The notes: generated by a model not told the origin, from the sequence alone. A stretch of DNA of 36,987 nt from Oceanospirillum beijerinckii DSM 7166 (GCF_000422425.1 NZ_AULT01000056.1:1-36987); one strand, 5' to 3'; numbered from the stretch's first letter, positions 20,572-30,189 are shown. A program made the numbers and translations.

Positions 20572-21012
20572 ATGACCACACTCAACCCATGCCCAGCTTG
20601 CGACAGCGAACTACCAACCCACGAATCCTCACGAGAAACACAACAATCATGCATCAACAACCGAGTGCTCGCCCCCTTAGAACCAGCTCGCAGCATTAGC
20701 GGCTACTGGATACACCCCACGATACAGGCCAGCTACACCGAAACCACCTCTATCGCCGAACTCATCATAGAGGCATCGGAAGGCGAACTGACAGGCGAAA
20801 CAATACTATTTGAAGAAGACGCAATACCACCCCACTGGAACCAATACATAGATGGCACTCCAGCCGAGTCATTTGCCGCGATACACAATTGGCACCCAAA
20901 ATCCACCCATCCAAACGGCTTTTTGGTCGCCCTCTACAACGATGAAAACACAGGCCCGACAGCCATTTTTGCAGTACCAGAAGAACACATAGAAAAGGAA
21001 GACACCCAATGA
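20572..21012 (+). CDS. Hypothetical early protein with N-terminal CPAC pair
   Basis: A 146-residue acidic protein starting NPCPACDSELP, which looks like half of a zinc ribbon; a lone later Cys may complete it. The rest has aromatic and acidic patches and no known family. AAGGAG precedes the ATG. The stop overlaps the next ATG by four bases (ATGA), showing coupling. Confidence 0.6.
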   Translation: MTTLNPCPACDSELPTHESSRETQQSCINNRVLAPLEPARSISGYWIHPTIQASYTETTSIAELIIEASEGELTGETILFEEDAIPPHWNQYIDGTPAESFAAIHNWHPKSTHPNGFLVALYNDENTGPTAIFAVPEEHIEKEDTQ

Positions 21013-22160
21013 AAACCCTGAGCGAAATCAACGCATTCATTAAAAACCTGACAAACTCCAGCGCGATCAGCCACACCGAAAAAGCAAACCTGCTTAAAGC
21101 CACTCAAAATATTGATGAGTACCTGAACGAACGCGATATGCTGGCATGGCTATACGATAAAAATATGGTCGCGATGCAAGCGGCCTGTATCGATGCCCAG
21201 GAAAATAGCGCCGCCGAGGGCATGAAGTGGATCTTCAACACCTTAAGCGGTCCCGGCCTGATCCCAGATGAAGATGAGCCTTATCACAATGACGCTCAAA
21301 AATACTTCAACCACCACGGCCCCGACGCCTGCCACTGCATTGTATGCGGCGAACCATCCCGTGTTATCGGCAAAGAAGTCATCTGCTCCGCCGCCTGCGA
21401 ACGCGAACAACTTAAAGACAACGTACCCGCCGAGCAACACGCGCTATACGACCTAATCACGCCGTTCTGTGACAACAGACTGCACTCGATACGGAATTTC
21501 AAACTACCGTTCAGCCACGGCGATTATACCTACGCCACGAACAGCAACATCATCATCAGAACCCAGCGGATTGATGGCGTACCAGAGCGAAACAAAGAAC
21601 ATCAGCCACCCGTCGAGACAATAGTAAAGCTACTGCCCGACGAACACAGCTCGTTTGCAGTCACAACAGCACTCCATATACCCGAGAAATGCCCGGACTG
21701 CAAAGACGGCTCGGTCACATTCACCTCTGGCAACTGGATATATGAAACCCCATGTGCCAGCTGCAACGGAACAACAAGCGGTATATCAGATTCGATCTAC
21801 TACACCCCAGAAGGTTTCAGCAGGCCTTTCCGAACCAGCAGCCTGGCACTCATCAAAGACCTGCCCGATCTCGAATTCTGCGCAGACCCAACCGACGGTC
21901 ATCTACTGTTCTGGTTTCGCGACGGCTCAGGAAAAATCATGGGAGCAGACACCCCCGTCAAAAACCACGACAACACGCCCGGCACAACCCAAGAGTTTTA
22001 CGCCTTGGTCACGCTGAAAGACGGATACGAAGTCGCCGCCCGACACAGATACAACCAAGCAAAGCAGCAGCACACATGGCACACGATCCGCGACCACACC
22101 CCCATCGATCACTACGATATTCGAGAGTGGACAGTAAAAAATTACTACTACCGATACTGA
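21009..22160 (+). CDS. Hypothetical early protein with two zinc-binding cysteine groups
   Basis: A 383-residue protein, the largest of the early accessory set. One Cys group is CHCIVCGEP followed by CSAACERE at about residues 110-140. A second is CPDCKDG followed by CASCNGT at about 225-255, of the DnaJ type (two CxxC pairs). A C-terminal region with FWFRDGSGKIMG may bind nucleotide or DNA, but no family is recognised. It is translationally coupled to the previous gene. Confidence 0.62.
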   Translation: MKTLSEINAFIKNLTNSSAISHTEKANLLKATQNIDEYLNERDMLAWLYDKNMVAMQAACIDAQENSAAEGMKWIFNTLSGPGLIPDEDEPYHNDAQKYFNHHGPDACHCIVCGEPSRVIGKEVICSAACEREQLKDNVPAEQHALYDLITPFCDNRLHSIRNFKLPFSHGDYTYATNSNIIIRTQRIDGVPERNKEHQPPVETIVKLLPDEHSSFAVTTALHIPEKCPDCKDGSVTFTSGNWIYETPCASCNGTTSGISDSIYYTPEGFSRPFRTSSLALIKDLPDLEFCADPTDGHLLFWFRDGSGKIMGADTPVKNHDNTPGTTQEFYALVTLKDGYEVAARHRYNQAKQQHTWHTIRDHTPIDHYDIREWTVKNYYYRY

Positions 22161-22179
22161 TTAACCGGAGCAAAAACCA

Positions 22180-22440
22180 ATGACCACACGACTCTGCCTT
22201 AACTGCAGAACAATTCTCACCCACGGCCAACTTAAATTCTGCAGCAGACTGTGCGAGAAGCGCAGTCAGCGACAACAACAACTAGCAAGAGATCACAGCA
22301 TCACCAAGGGCAATATTGAAATCATCGCGCGATTGGGCGAGAACAACCGACCGGAATGGATACTACCCGGCTGCATAGTAACCAGAGACAGAAGAAAAGC
22401 CGAGCAGACAGCAGCAACACTCAGCAGGCTCACACAATAA
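22180..22440 (+). CDS. Small zinc-ribbon early protein
   Basis: An 86-residue basic protein with LCLNCRTIL followed by KFCSRLCEKR, a treble-clef or zinc-ribbon pattern of four Cys residues often found in phage proteins that bind nucleic acid. CGGAG lies before the ATG. No further function can be read. Confidence 0.6.
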   Translation: MTTRLCLNCRTILTHGQLKFCSRLCEKRSQRQQQLARDHSITKGNIEIIARLGENNRPEWILPGCIVTRDRRKAEQTAATLSRLTQ

Positions 22441-22456
22441 CGCAGGAGACCACCGC

Positions 22457-22738
22457 ATGGCTTTGATGAGCATTGAAGATGCTGCAAAAGAGCTGAAGTT
22501 CCCAGGAGGCCGCAACGGCCTCTATAAATTCCTACGCAAGCACAGCGAGTTTCAAGGCACTGTCCCGCCCTATCATCTGTGCCAAATAAACAAATTCTTT
22601 GCCCGCGTAGATAGCCACTACATGCGCGGTGAGCGAATGATTCCCACGCAGCTCACAAAAGTGACCAACGACGGCATGACGTACATTGCCCAGCTAATGA
22701 GCGAACATCTACCAAAACCAGAGAAGGAGAAAGAGTGA
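22457..22738 (+). CDS. KilAC/antirepressor C-terminal-like small protein
   Basis: A 93-residue protein resembling the KilAC (ANT) domain found at the C-terminus of phage antirepressors: a helix-turn-helix start (SIEDAAKELKFPGGRNGLYKFLRK), then TQLTKVTNDGMTYIAQLMSEHL. Here it stands alone, without the usual BRO or Rha N-terminus. An AGGAG ribosome site is present. Its stop overlaps the start of the PrtN-like gene (GTGATG), so the two are coupled. Probably DNA-binding. Confidence 0.6.
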   Translation: MALMSIEDAAKELKFPGGRNGLYKFLRKHSEFQGTVPPYHLCQINKFFARVDSHYMRGERMIPTQLTKVTNDGMTYIAQLMSEHLPKPEKEKE

Positions 22739-23004
22739 TGGCCTCGACATATTTTGGATTATTAGCAGAATACGAAACCGCAGAAATCCCATTAGAAAGC
22801 ATCTGCACAAAATACTTCAGCATTAGCTTTTCTGTCGCGAAAAACCGAGCCAACAACCAGCAACTGCCTGTGCCTGCATACAAAGCAGGCACCAATAAAA
22901 GCCCTTGGCTAGTCAGCGCAGCCGATCTAGCCAAATATTTAGACGAAAGAAAAGAACAAGCACGCAGAGAGTGGGAGCAAATGAACCGACAACATGTGGC
23001 GTAG
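22738..23004 (+). CDS. PrtN-like activator / excisionase-like protein
   Basis: An 88-residue protein that fits the pyocin activator PrtN family: STYFGLLAEYETAEIPLESICTKYF, then KNRANNQQLPVPAY, SPWLVSAADLAKYLDERK. PrtN activates pyocin genes in Pseudomonas. Short relatives next to integrases are common and may work as excisionase or as early activators. I use the ATG at 22738 with GGAG upstream; a GTG one codon earlier is possible. The gene ends five bases before the convergent integrase gene. Confidence 0.72.
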   Translation: MASTYFGLLAEYETAEIPLESICTKYFSISFSVAKNRANNQQLPVPAYKAGTNKSPWLVSAADLAKYLDERKEQARREWEQMNRQHVA

Positions 23005-23009
23005 CATTG

Positions 23010-24059
23010 CTACGCCAGGTCTTCTGGCTTCAAATGCGTGTACCGCTTCAGCGTTTTCCAATCCTCATGCAGTGTAAATAGCTGCACCTGTTCAATACCA
23101 TAACCCGCCTCAAACAATCGACTCGTTGCTTCGTGCCGCAGATCATGAAAATGCAGATCCTCAATTCCCAACACAGTACAAGCCCGCCTCCAAGAAGTAG
23201 AGACAGACTTAGGATCGTAAGGAAAAATATACTCCCCGTCTTTCGGTTGCTTCTGAATAATCTTCCACGCTGACGGCGTGTACTTAAACCGTTTGTGATT
23301 CCCCTTCTTAAACATCGGATGCTTGGCATCCCTCACCATGCCCGTTTGCCGCTCGTTATTATTATCATCCCACCGCAAACGACAGGTCTCAGCATCCCGC
23401 CGGGCACTGTAAATCTGAAACCACATAATATCTAACATTGGGATCTTGTTACGCCGATCCCGGTACTGCTTACGCCAGAAATACCGGCTCAACTTCCAAA
23501 GCTCGGTAGGCGTTGGCCGCCGCTCTCTCTGATTTGACCGGGCAATCAGTTTATGCTGACGACAGATCATCCGCGCATCCTCAATTACACCCAGATCCAA
23601 TGGAATACCTCTGGCCACCCTCATTGCTTTAAAGATCACCCCGAGCCAGATCAGATCGTTATTCACCGTGGCTGGAGAGACACCACCAGATATCCGCCAC
23701 CGAACGTGCTCAATCAAATCCTGAGACGTAACAACAACCGCCGGAATCTCTGCCAGCTTATATGTTTTCAGCCGAGCCAGGTCATAACCTTTGCTGCGCC
23801 CCCAGCCCTCAGCAGGCTCAAATAGCCCCTCATACTGCTCTATCACATCGCCGATCAAGGTGCCCGCATGGCGCACTTTTTCCAGGCCGCTTTGGTCCTG
23901 CAGTTCAAGCTCACGCTTGTTTGCCCACTCTTCTGCCAACTTCTTTCTATCGAACGTGCGTGACTCCCTGTGTATAATCCGGCCTGCCTTTTTTATTCGT
24001 ATATCCGCCTTATACTTAGCCTTACCGGCTGCGGTTTCTCTTTTCGTAATCGTTGCCAT
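23010..24059 (-). CDS. int: Tyrosine-type integrase
   Basis: A 349-residue tyrosine recombinase. The catalytic set is visible: Arg220 (SARRDAETCRLRW), a Lys in the 244-253 loop, His305 and Arg308 (HDLRHE), His331 (TLHEDWKTLKRY) and Tyr340 (RYTHL). N-terminal residues 1-60 form an arm-binding-type domain and about 65-165 the core-binding domain. It catalyses integration and excision at the att sites. It is transcribed away from the host junction, and the sequence directly upstream (24061-24242) holds repeated motifs suited to arm sites. Confidence 0.93.
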   Translation of the reverse strand: MATITKRETAAGKAKYKADIRIKKAGRIIHRESRTFDRKKLAEEWANKRELELQDQSGLEKVRHAGTLIGDVIEQYEGLFEPAEGWGRSKGYDLARLKTYKLAEIPAVVVTSQDLIEHVRWRISGGVSPATVNNDLIWLGVIFKAMRVARGIPLDLGVIEDARMICRQHKLIARSNQRERRPTPTELWKLSRYFWRKQYRDRRNKIPMLDIMWFQIYSARRDAETCRLRWDDNNNERQTGMVRDAKHPMFKKGNHKRFKYTPSAWKIIQKQPKDGEYIFPYDPKSVSTSWRRACTVLGIEDLHFHDLRHEATSRLFEAGYGIEQVQLFTLHEDWKTLKRYTHLKPEDLA

Positions 24060-24060
24060 G

Positions 24061-24242
24061 GGTGCGCCCTATTTAATCTCGGTGCGCCTTGCGAAAAAAG
24101 GCGCACTATAGGCGCACTAATATACGAAAAAAGGTTAAAAACGTGCAATAAAAGATAGGTAAATATACAGTGACCGAGACCACCAAAACCGCAAGCGCTC
24201 CTTTAAAATCAAGCGCTTACCCTAATATACGGTTTTCGGTGG
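24061..24242. other. Right attachment region (attR) with repeated motifs
   Basis: GGTGCGCC occurs at 24061 and 24081, and its inverse GGCGCAC at 24100 and 24111. The 10-mer CTAATATACG occurs at 24117 and 24222. CCACCAAAACCG (24180-24191) faces CGGTTTTCGGTGG (24230-24242) as an imperfect inverted pair with two AAGCGCT copies inside. This is the usual arrangement of integrase arm sites and a core. The exact core needs the left end, which is outside the window. Confidence 0.55.
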
Positions 24243-24245
24243 CCC

Positions 24246-25247
24246 CTATGTCGTACTGGACAGATTGCGGATAGCATCGGTATTGGTCAACATGGAAGCA
24301 AACTCCTGCTTTAGCGCATCCATCACCTGAGCAATTTCAGCGGAAGCTTTTCTGGAGTCTTCGGCAAGACTGCGTACCTCATCAGCCACAATGGAGAATC
24401 CCCGGCCGTGTTCACCGGCCCGGGCCGCTTCAATGGCGGCATTCAGTGCCAACAAATTGGTTTGGTCGGCAATGGTCGTAATCAGGTTCACCGAGGCAGA
24501 GACCTTCTCCTGATGCTCATTCACGACTTCAACAGCACGTACGGTCTGATCAATGGTACCGGCTAATTGACCAAAGTGTGCTTTCATCTCGGTCAGGGCT
24601 GCAATACTGCTGTGAGCGGATTGGGCATTTTCTACCGACAGGCTTTCCAGCTCTTCCGAAGCGGCGACGATACCCAGCATATCCTTCTGACTGGTGGTCA
24701 GGTTCTTCAGCAGGTTCTCCGCATTCAAGTTACCCAGTTTGGACAGTAGGTTATTGCGTTTCTCGTGTTTGCTGTTTTCCAGCAAAATATCCAGCGATTG
24801 GTTGCCCTTTTTCAACGCCTCTTTATAAGCACCGTGCAGGCCAGAGGTCTGCATCTTGCGGTAGAATTTGCCTTCACTGGCAAACTTCAGTGCCGTGGAT
24901 TGTTCCCTAAAGCAGGTTTCCAGCTGATCCAGCATATTGTTGAAGTGCCAACACACCCGGCCCAGTTCATCATCCCGGTCAATATGAGTGATACGGGAGC
25001 CAAGCTTGCCATCACTGATCTCCTGTGCAATACGGGTAATCTCACCAAGGGGACTCAATGCCTGCTTCAGGCTGCGCAGGTAAAGAAAACCACTGCCCAG
25101 GCCAAACCCCATTAACAGCAGAAACCAGACCCAGTCCATCGGTTTGCTGCCATGGGAGATCGCTCCCAATATTCCGGCTACTGTGAGCAGAACATTCAGA
25201 AAGACAACCACATAGGTTGCTTTAGAGAGATAAGATAAATTCTTCAT
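24246..25247 (-). pseudogene. Methyl-accepting chemotaxis receptor, 3' end probably cut off by the prophage
   Basis: The 333-residue frame has two transmembrane helices (about 11-31 and 39-58), a HAMP-like segment (65-115), and the receptor signalling tip with [24 protein letters not shown] (about 261-284) and [10 protein letters not shown]. The stop comes only about 35 residues after the tip helix. In complete receptors the descending arm of the hairpin is as long as the ascending one and often carries a C-terminal domain, so roughly 100 or more residues are missing. The cut falls at the presumed attR. The start overlaps the PAS gene by 26 bases, suggesting that the two form a split Aer-like sensor. 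Confidence 0.72.
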
Positions 25248-25740
25248 AACTGGTATTCAGCTCATCGAGTTTGGATGTTAGCAGGCCCAAAGATGCATTG
25301 ATGGCATCTTTGGTGCCGACACGTTTCTCCTCAGCCAGCATGGCTGCATAAATATCCGTCATCAGTGCCACAGCCTCTTTTTTCGGTCGACGGCGTACAG
25401 AGAAATAACCGTTAATCTGTCCGCGTTCGTCAAAGTCTGGCGTGACATTGGCAAATACCCAATAGTAGCTGCCATCTTTGGCCATGTTCTTCACATACGC
25501 AAAACATTCATTGCCCTGAGCGATGGTTTGCCAGAGAAAATAAAATACGCCGCGTGGCATATCCGGGTGACGAATAATATTGTGTTGAGCCCCTAACAGT
25601 TCCTTCTCCTGATAACCGGATAGTTCCAGAAAGATCTCATTGCAGTAGGTGATACGACCTTTGGTATCGGTCTTGGAAACCACAAAGTCGCCCTCTTTCA
25701 GTACGCGTTCATGGTTGATAGGGGTAATTTTTCTTTTCAT
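25222..25740 (-). CDS. PAS-domain sensor, Aer-like, partner of the chemotaxis receptor
   Basis: A 172-residue protein with an N-terminal PAS domain: [48 protein letters not shown], then [10 protein letters not shown], the pattern of Aer-type redox-sensing PAS domains that hold FAD. After residue 120 comes a helical stalk. I prefer the ATG at 25740, where family members begin, over the ATG at 25818. Its end overlaps the start of the receptor gene. It probably signals energy or redox state to the receptor. Confidence 0.75.
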   Translation of the reverse strand: MKRKITPINHERVLKEGDFVVSKTDTKGRITYCNEIFLELSGYQEKELLGAQHNIIRHPDMPRGVFYFLWQTIAQGNECFAYVKNMAKDGSYYWVFANVTPDFDERGQINGYFSVRRRPKKEAVALMTDIYAAMLAEEKRVGTKDAINASLGLLTSKLDELNTSYEEFILSL

Positions 25741-26024
25741 TGGAAAGCAGCCTGATCCTGGGTCGAGCGCATTGGGGTAGTACGAAATCACAGGTCGCCT
25801 GACGGAGTGATCTCTCAATGCTTAATTTCACAGCGCTATTCATTGCTTCACTTTAAAATATAGCAGCTGATCCTGGATGGTCGTTGAGTGTCTGATGGCA
25901 GAGGATATCTCACCGCTGACACGGGATGTTTTTGCTTTTAGCAAGTTAACCTAACGTGTTATTAAGATTGATTCTATTTAAACATAACAGGCTAAATGTA
26001 TGCATCTATAAAGGTTGAGCTTTA

Positions 26025-27377
26025 TCAAGGCTGAGTAGCTTTCTGGAGCATACTGTCACTGTGCTCTGTTTTGATCCAGGCTGGGAAGATGACGGTAAAG
26101 CAGGTTCCCTGATTTAAAACACTTTCTGCCTTAATTGTGCCATTTAAACCCTGAGTGGCCAGATTAAAGGCAATATGCAGTCCCAATCCAGAGCCGCCCT
26201 GATTGCGTCGGGTGGTAAAGAAGGGGGCAAAAATCTTTTTTAGCACCGTAGACTCCATGCCCCGACCGTTATCTTCGACTTGCAGCATGATTTGCTGCTG
26301 GGTATTAGCCTGTTCAATCTTCATTCCTTGCTCATTCTCTACACCTTTTGCACCTTCTACACCCTTTGCACCTTCAATACCTGCTTGCTTGTGTCCCTGA
26401 GGCTGCCGTTTTATCCGGATGGTGATGGTGCCTGCGGGTTGATCAACGAAGGCGTGTTCCAGAGTATTGACAATCAGGTTGGTCAGAATCTGAGAGATAG
26501 CACCGGGGCTGGTATAAACCTGTAGGTTTGCTTCGATCTGCAGTCGTAACTGATGGGGTGAGTTTTTCAGTTTGGGTGACAGACTAAAGAGCACTTCGTG
26601 ACAATATTTGCCCAGATCAAAACGACGCAGGGCATCGGTAGACTGATCCACGGCCACCTGTTTAAAGCTTTGAATCAGATGGCTGGCCCGCTCGATATTG
26701 GACACCATAAACGCCACGGAACGATTGGCGGCTTCGGTGTATCGACTCACCTGAGAGCGTTTTACGCTGCCTGAAGCCATCATTTGCTCAAAGTCCCGGG
26801 TCTTCTCTTCCAAGGCTGTAGCAGCGGTTAACGCAATACCGATAGGGGTATTAATCTCATGGGCTACACCGGCTACCAGACCGCCAAGATAAGCCATCTT
26901 TTCATTTTCGATCAGTAACTCTTGGGCATTATTGAGTTGTTGATGGGCCTCTTTAACCTGTTGTAGCGCATTTCTCATCAATGCCAGGCCGCTGACATAG
27001 CCCAGATAGCGCCCACGTCTGGTGACTAAAATACCCTCATCCAACGCTTTGGGGCTGAACTGGGTGACCCGATTGCTCACTTCGCTGACCCGCTCATGAT
27101 CACATACCACAAAAGGGGCTTCATTCATCAGAAAGGTCACCGGTTTTCTGGCATTAAGCTCACGACCAAACTTACTCAGATAGCGTTCCTGAAACACGAT
27201 GCGGGTGATAATACCCACAGGCCTGTGGTTATGTATCACGGGCAGGGCGCTGATTTCGGTTTGATTAAACAAATGTTCGATGGCAGCACAGACGCAAGTG
27301 TCTTCGATTACAGGGACTGGCTCACAGATTTGAGCAATGCTGATCTGACTGATCGTATTCAGAAGCCGTTGAGTCAT
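26025..27377 (-). CDS. CBS-domain histidine kinase
   Basis: A 450-residue soluble kinase. Two CBS motifs occupy about residues 10-135. A coiled coil leads to the H-box with His173 (VAGVAHEINTPIG). The ATPase domain has the N-box QILTNLIVNTLEHAF, G1 DNGRGM, F-box FAPFFTT and G2 GSGLGLHI. There are no transmembrane segments, so the input is cytoplasmic; CBS pairs usually bind adenine nucleotides. A short in-frame tandem repeat (GAKGVEGAKGVE) lies in the ATPase domain before the G1 box. The gene lies just downstream of the REC-GGDEF-EAL gene, which is a likely phosphorylation partner. Confidence 0.88.
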   Translation of the reverse strand: MTQRLLNTISQISIAQICEPVPVIEDTCVCAAIEHLFNQTEISALPVIHNHRPVGIITRIVFQERYLSKFGRELNARKPVTFLMNEAPFVVCDHERVSEVSNRVTQFSPKALDEGILVTRRGRYLGYVSGLALMRNALQQVKEAHQQLNNAQELLIENEKMAYLGGLVAGVAHEINTPIGIALTAATALEEKTRDFEQMMASGSVKRSQVSRYTEAANRSVAFMVSNIERASHLIQSFKQVAVDQSTDALRRFDLGKYCHEVLFSLSPKLKNSPHQLRLQIEANLQVYTSPGAISQILTNLIVNTLEHAFVDQPAGTITIRIKRQPQGHKQAGIEGAKGVEGAKGVENEQGMKIEQANTQQQIMLQVEDNGRGMESTVLKKIFAPFFTTRRNQGGSGLGLHIAFNLATQGLNGTIKAESVLNQGTCFTVIFPAWIKTEHSDSMLQKATQP

Positions 27378-27458
27378 AGCGGATAATCGATTAAATAGCG
27401 TTTGGCAGAGCAGTTCATCATCGTGGGATGGCGTAACAGGCTGTCGTTGAAGTAAGCA

Positions 27459-29936
27459 TTACTGCAGCGGTTTCAGGCAGCGATTGACAATAAACTCGGT
27501 GGCTTTATCTTCCGGCATCGGGCGGCCAAAGAAATAGCCCTGCAGGTAATCACAGCCCAGTTGTTGCAGCTTCTCGTACTGCGCCTGAGTTTCCACACCC
27601 TCAGCAACCACATCAATATCCAGTTTATGAGCCATTTGAATAATACAGTCGATAATGGCTGCCGTTTGCTCATCCTTCAGCATATTGTGGATAAAAGAGC
27701 GGTCCAGCTTCAAAATATCAAAGGGTAGATGGTTAAGATAACTCATGGAGGAGTAACCGGTGCCAAAGTCATCCAGAGACAACTGCAGCCCCAGATCCTT
27801 GATTGAATGCAGGATATCCCTGGCCTGATCAATATCTTCCATAATCAGGCTTTCAGTAATCTCAAAGCGTAAACCGCCCGGCTGCACCTTATGCTCGTTC
27901 AGCAGGCGCTTCATCTGAGCTTCCAGGTCACTGAACATAATCTGGCGGGCAGAAACGTTAATACTTAATGACAGCTTATCATTACCGCAGCAGCTGAATT
28001 GATTCCACAGCTCGGCCTGTTGTACCGCTTTGCGCAGAATCCAATCCCCCATAGCCAGCATCAGATCGGTGGGTTCGATAACATCCAGAAATGCCCCCGG
28101 AGATACAACGCCTCGGGTCGGATGATGCCAGCGCAGCAGCGCCTCAAACCCTGCCAGTTGACCGCTTTGGCAGTGAATAATAGGTTGGTAATACAGCGCT
28201 AACTCATCACGCTCCAGGGCATAGGTCATGTCTCTGATCAGGGTTAAGCGACTGGGCTGTTTAGTGCGTCCTTTATCGTCACATTTTTCCTTACTGCAAT
28301 CATCGCTGATACACGTGTTACCGCTACAGTCTTCCAGAGGCAGCGTTTGAATGCAGCGATTGCCACCCAGCCGTTTGGCAGAGAGCAATGAGTCTTCCGT
28401 CTGAGACAGCAGCTCATAGCAAGGTTTATTCAGATCATCTACCAGGAGATAACCGATAGAGATCGAAGGAATCAACTCATGTTGTTCAATCTGTAACGGT
28501 TGAGTCAGGGTTTTTCTCAGTTGATCGATCTGGTCATGGAACAAGCGATTTTCGGGCAGATATACCGCAAACTCATCCCCGCCTAAACGTGCCAGAATGG
28601 CTCCCTCTGGAATACAGGCCCGTAAACGTTGTGCAATCATAATCAGAAACTGATCACCGTATGTATAGCCCAGGTCATTATTGATATCGCGAAAGCGGTC
28701 AATACCCAGTACCAGCAGACAGGGTGTAATGTGCGGCGCTGAGCCCAGGGGTATTGAGCCTAGAAGCGTTGAGTTTAGAGGTGTTGAACTAAGAGATGTA
28801 GAGCTTAGGGATGTAGGGCTTTGTAGCTCCTGTGGCCTGTATTGCAAGCGATCAATAATCCCTTGCTGTTTCAGGCGATCGGTTTGTGCAATAAAACGGG
28901 AGCGATTTAATAACCCGGTTAACTGATCGTGATTCTTTTTATACTGCAGACGCTCATAGTAGTTGATGTTGTCAAAACAGATCGCCACCTTGCTGCAGAA
29001 GATTTCCAGCAGCTGTTTATCGGTCACGCTGAGCGGCTTACTGCCAGACAGATAGACCACACTGGTCGCCTGAGTCTGGGTCTTAAACACCAAGGCACAA
29101 TCATGGTCGTTAAAAATATGCTGGTTGCGGTGGATCGCTTGCTCAATCAACGCGCAGGCCTGGGCAGACGCGACATCCTGAATCGGTGTTCCTGGCTGAA
29201 ACGTCAGCTGATCAGTGCCAGCAATCACCTGTATCTGATTGTCTGCTGATAATCGCAACGGATGGGGTAACACACTCGATGGTATCTCAGGTTCCTGAAT
29301 CGCACAGAGCAAGACGCCTTCACTGTGATCTTCAATAAAGGAACGGACCTGCAGCACCACACCCTGCGCAAACTCCGCCATGGAGCGATATTGAAACAGG
29401 GATGACGATGCGGCCAGAATTTTCTCCAGTCCCCTGCGACTCAGTTCCATAGACTTCAGTTGCTGATAAGCCCGCAGCGCTACCAGTGTAGTGGTATACA
29501 AACGGGTCGAAGTCAGCTCGGTTTTCGACTTATAGTCGTTAATATCGTACTGAGTAATGATGCTTTTTTCCGGTGCCTGTCCCGGCTGACCGGTACGCAG
29601 AATAATACGTACCAACCAGTTGTTTTGTTGTTCACGGATAAACCGGATCAGCTGCAAACCTGCATCATCGGTTTCCATCACCACATCGAGAAAGACCAGT
29701 GCGATATCAGGGTGGTTGCGCAGTATCTCCTGAGCCTGGTCCGCACTATAAGCGGAGATAAACTCCAGTGGCTGCCCGAGAAACTCGCAGTCTCCTAATG
29801 CATAGTGGGTGATCGCATGGACTTCGGTATCGTCATCAACAATCAATACCTGATAGGGGTGTCGCTCTTCTGAAGCATCAACACAGAGGTCACTGTCGTC
29901 TTCAATGATCAGAATATCGTCTGGCGTTGTGTTCAT
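27459..29936 (-). CDS. Response regulator with DUF3369, GGDEF and EAL domains
   Basis: An 825-residue protein. The REC domain has Asp84 as phosphate acceptor (LVFLDVVM). A DUF3369-type sensor region follows (about 170-330). The diguanylate cyclase domain has an intact GGDEF motif (LARLGGDEFAVYLP, about 450). The phosphodiesterase domain has EALLRW (about 597) and DDFGTGYSS. Both catalytic motifs look intact, so it may make and break cyclic di-GMP. A Ser/Leu/Pro-rich tandem repeat insert (SLSSTSLSSTPLNST and so on) lies in the first third of the cyclase domain. It is transcribed with the kinase downstream. Confidence 0.9.
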   Translation of the reverse strand: MNTTPDDILIIEDDSDLCVDASEERHPYQVLIVDDDTEVHAITHYALGDCEFLGQPLEFISAYSADQAQEILRNHPDIALVFLDVVMETDDAGLQLIRFIREQQNNWLVRIILRTGQPGQAPEKSIITQYDINDYKSKTELTSTRLYTTTLVALRAYQQLKSMELSRRGLEKILAASSSLFQYRSMAEFAQGVVLQVRSFIEDHSEGVLLCAIQEPEIPSSVLPHPLRLSADNQIQVIAGTDQLTFQPGTPIQDVASAQACALIEQAIHRNQHIFNDHDCALVFKTQTQATSVVYLSGSKPLSVTDKQLLEIFCSKVAICFDNINYYERLQYKKNHDQLTGLLNRSRFIAQTDRLKQQGIIDRLQYRPQELQSPTSLSSTSLSSTPLNSTLLGSIPLGSAPHITPCLLVLGIDRFRDINNDLGYTYGDQFLIMIAQRLRACIPEGAILARLGGDEFAVYLPENRLFHDQIDQLRKTLTQPLQIEQHELIPSISIGYLLVDDLNKPCYELLSQTEDSLLSAKRLGGNRCIQTLPLEDCSGNTCISDDCSKEKCDDKGRTKQPSRLTLIRDMTYALERDELALYYQPIIHCQSGQLAGFEALLRWHHPTRGVVSPGAFLDVIEPTDLMLAMGDWILRKAVQQAELWNQFSCCGNDKLSLSINVSARQIMFSDLEAQMKRLLNEHKVQPGGLRFEITESLIMEDIDQARDILHSIKDLGLQLSLDDFGTGYSSMSYLNHLPFDILKLDRSFIHNMLKDEQTAAIIDCIIQMAHKLDIDVVAEGVETQAQYEKLQQLGCDYLQGYFFGRPMPEDKATEFIVNRCLKPLQ

Positions 29937-30189
29937 GAGCTTAAGGCAACTTGTTCAGAAAGCGGGGGGCAGGACGGGTAAACCAAACCATCGCTGTTTA
30001 CGGCACATATTTTTCTGACACTATAGATTTGCTTTATGACAGTCAGGTGACTGAAACGAGCTGTAATTGTTACTTTTTATTAACGAGGCAAGGGTACTTG
30101 ATTCTCACTGATAGAGAGTAATAAATGGGGATAAACGCTGCTATTGACGCATTAATCTGTTGTTGAAAAATTAATCCACGGCTTAATGG

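Noticed and set aside
24060-24260. tRNA gene as the integration target
   Set aside because: I see no cloverleaf or CCA-type end; the adjoining sequence is the receptor gene.
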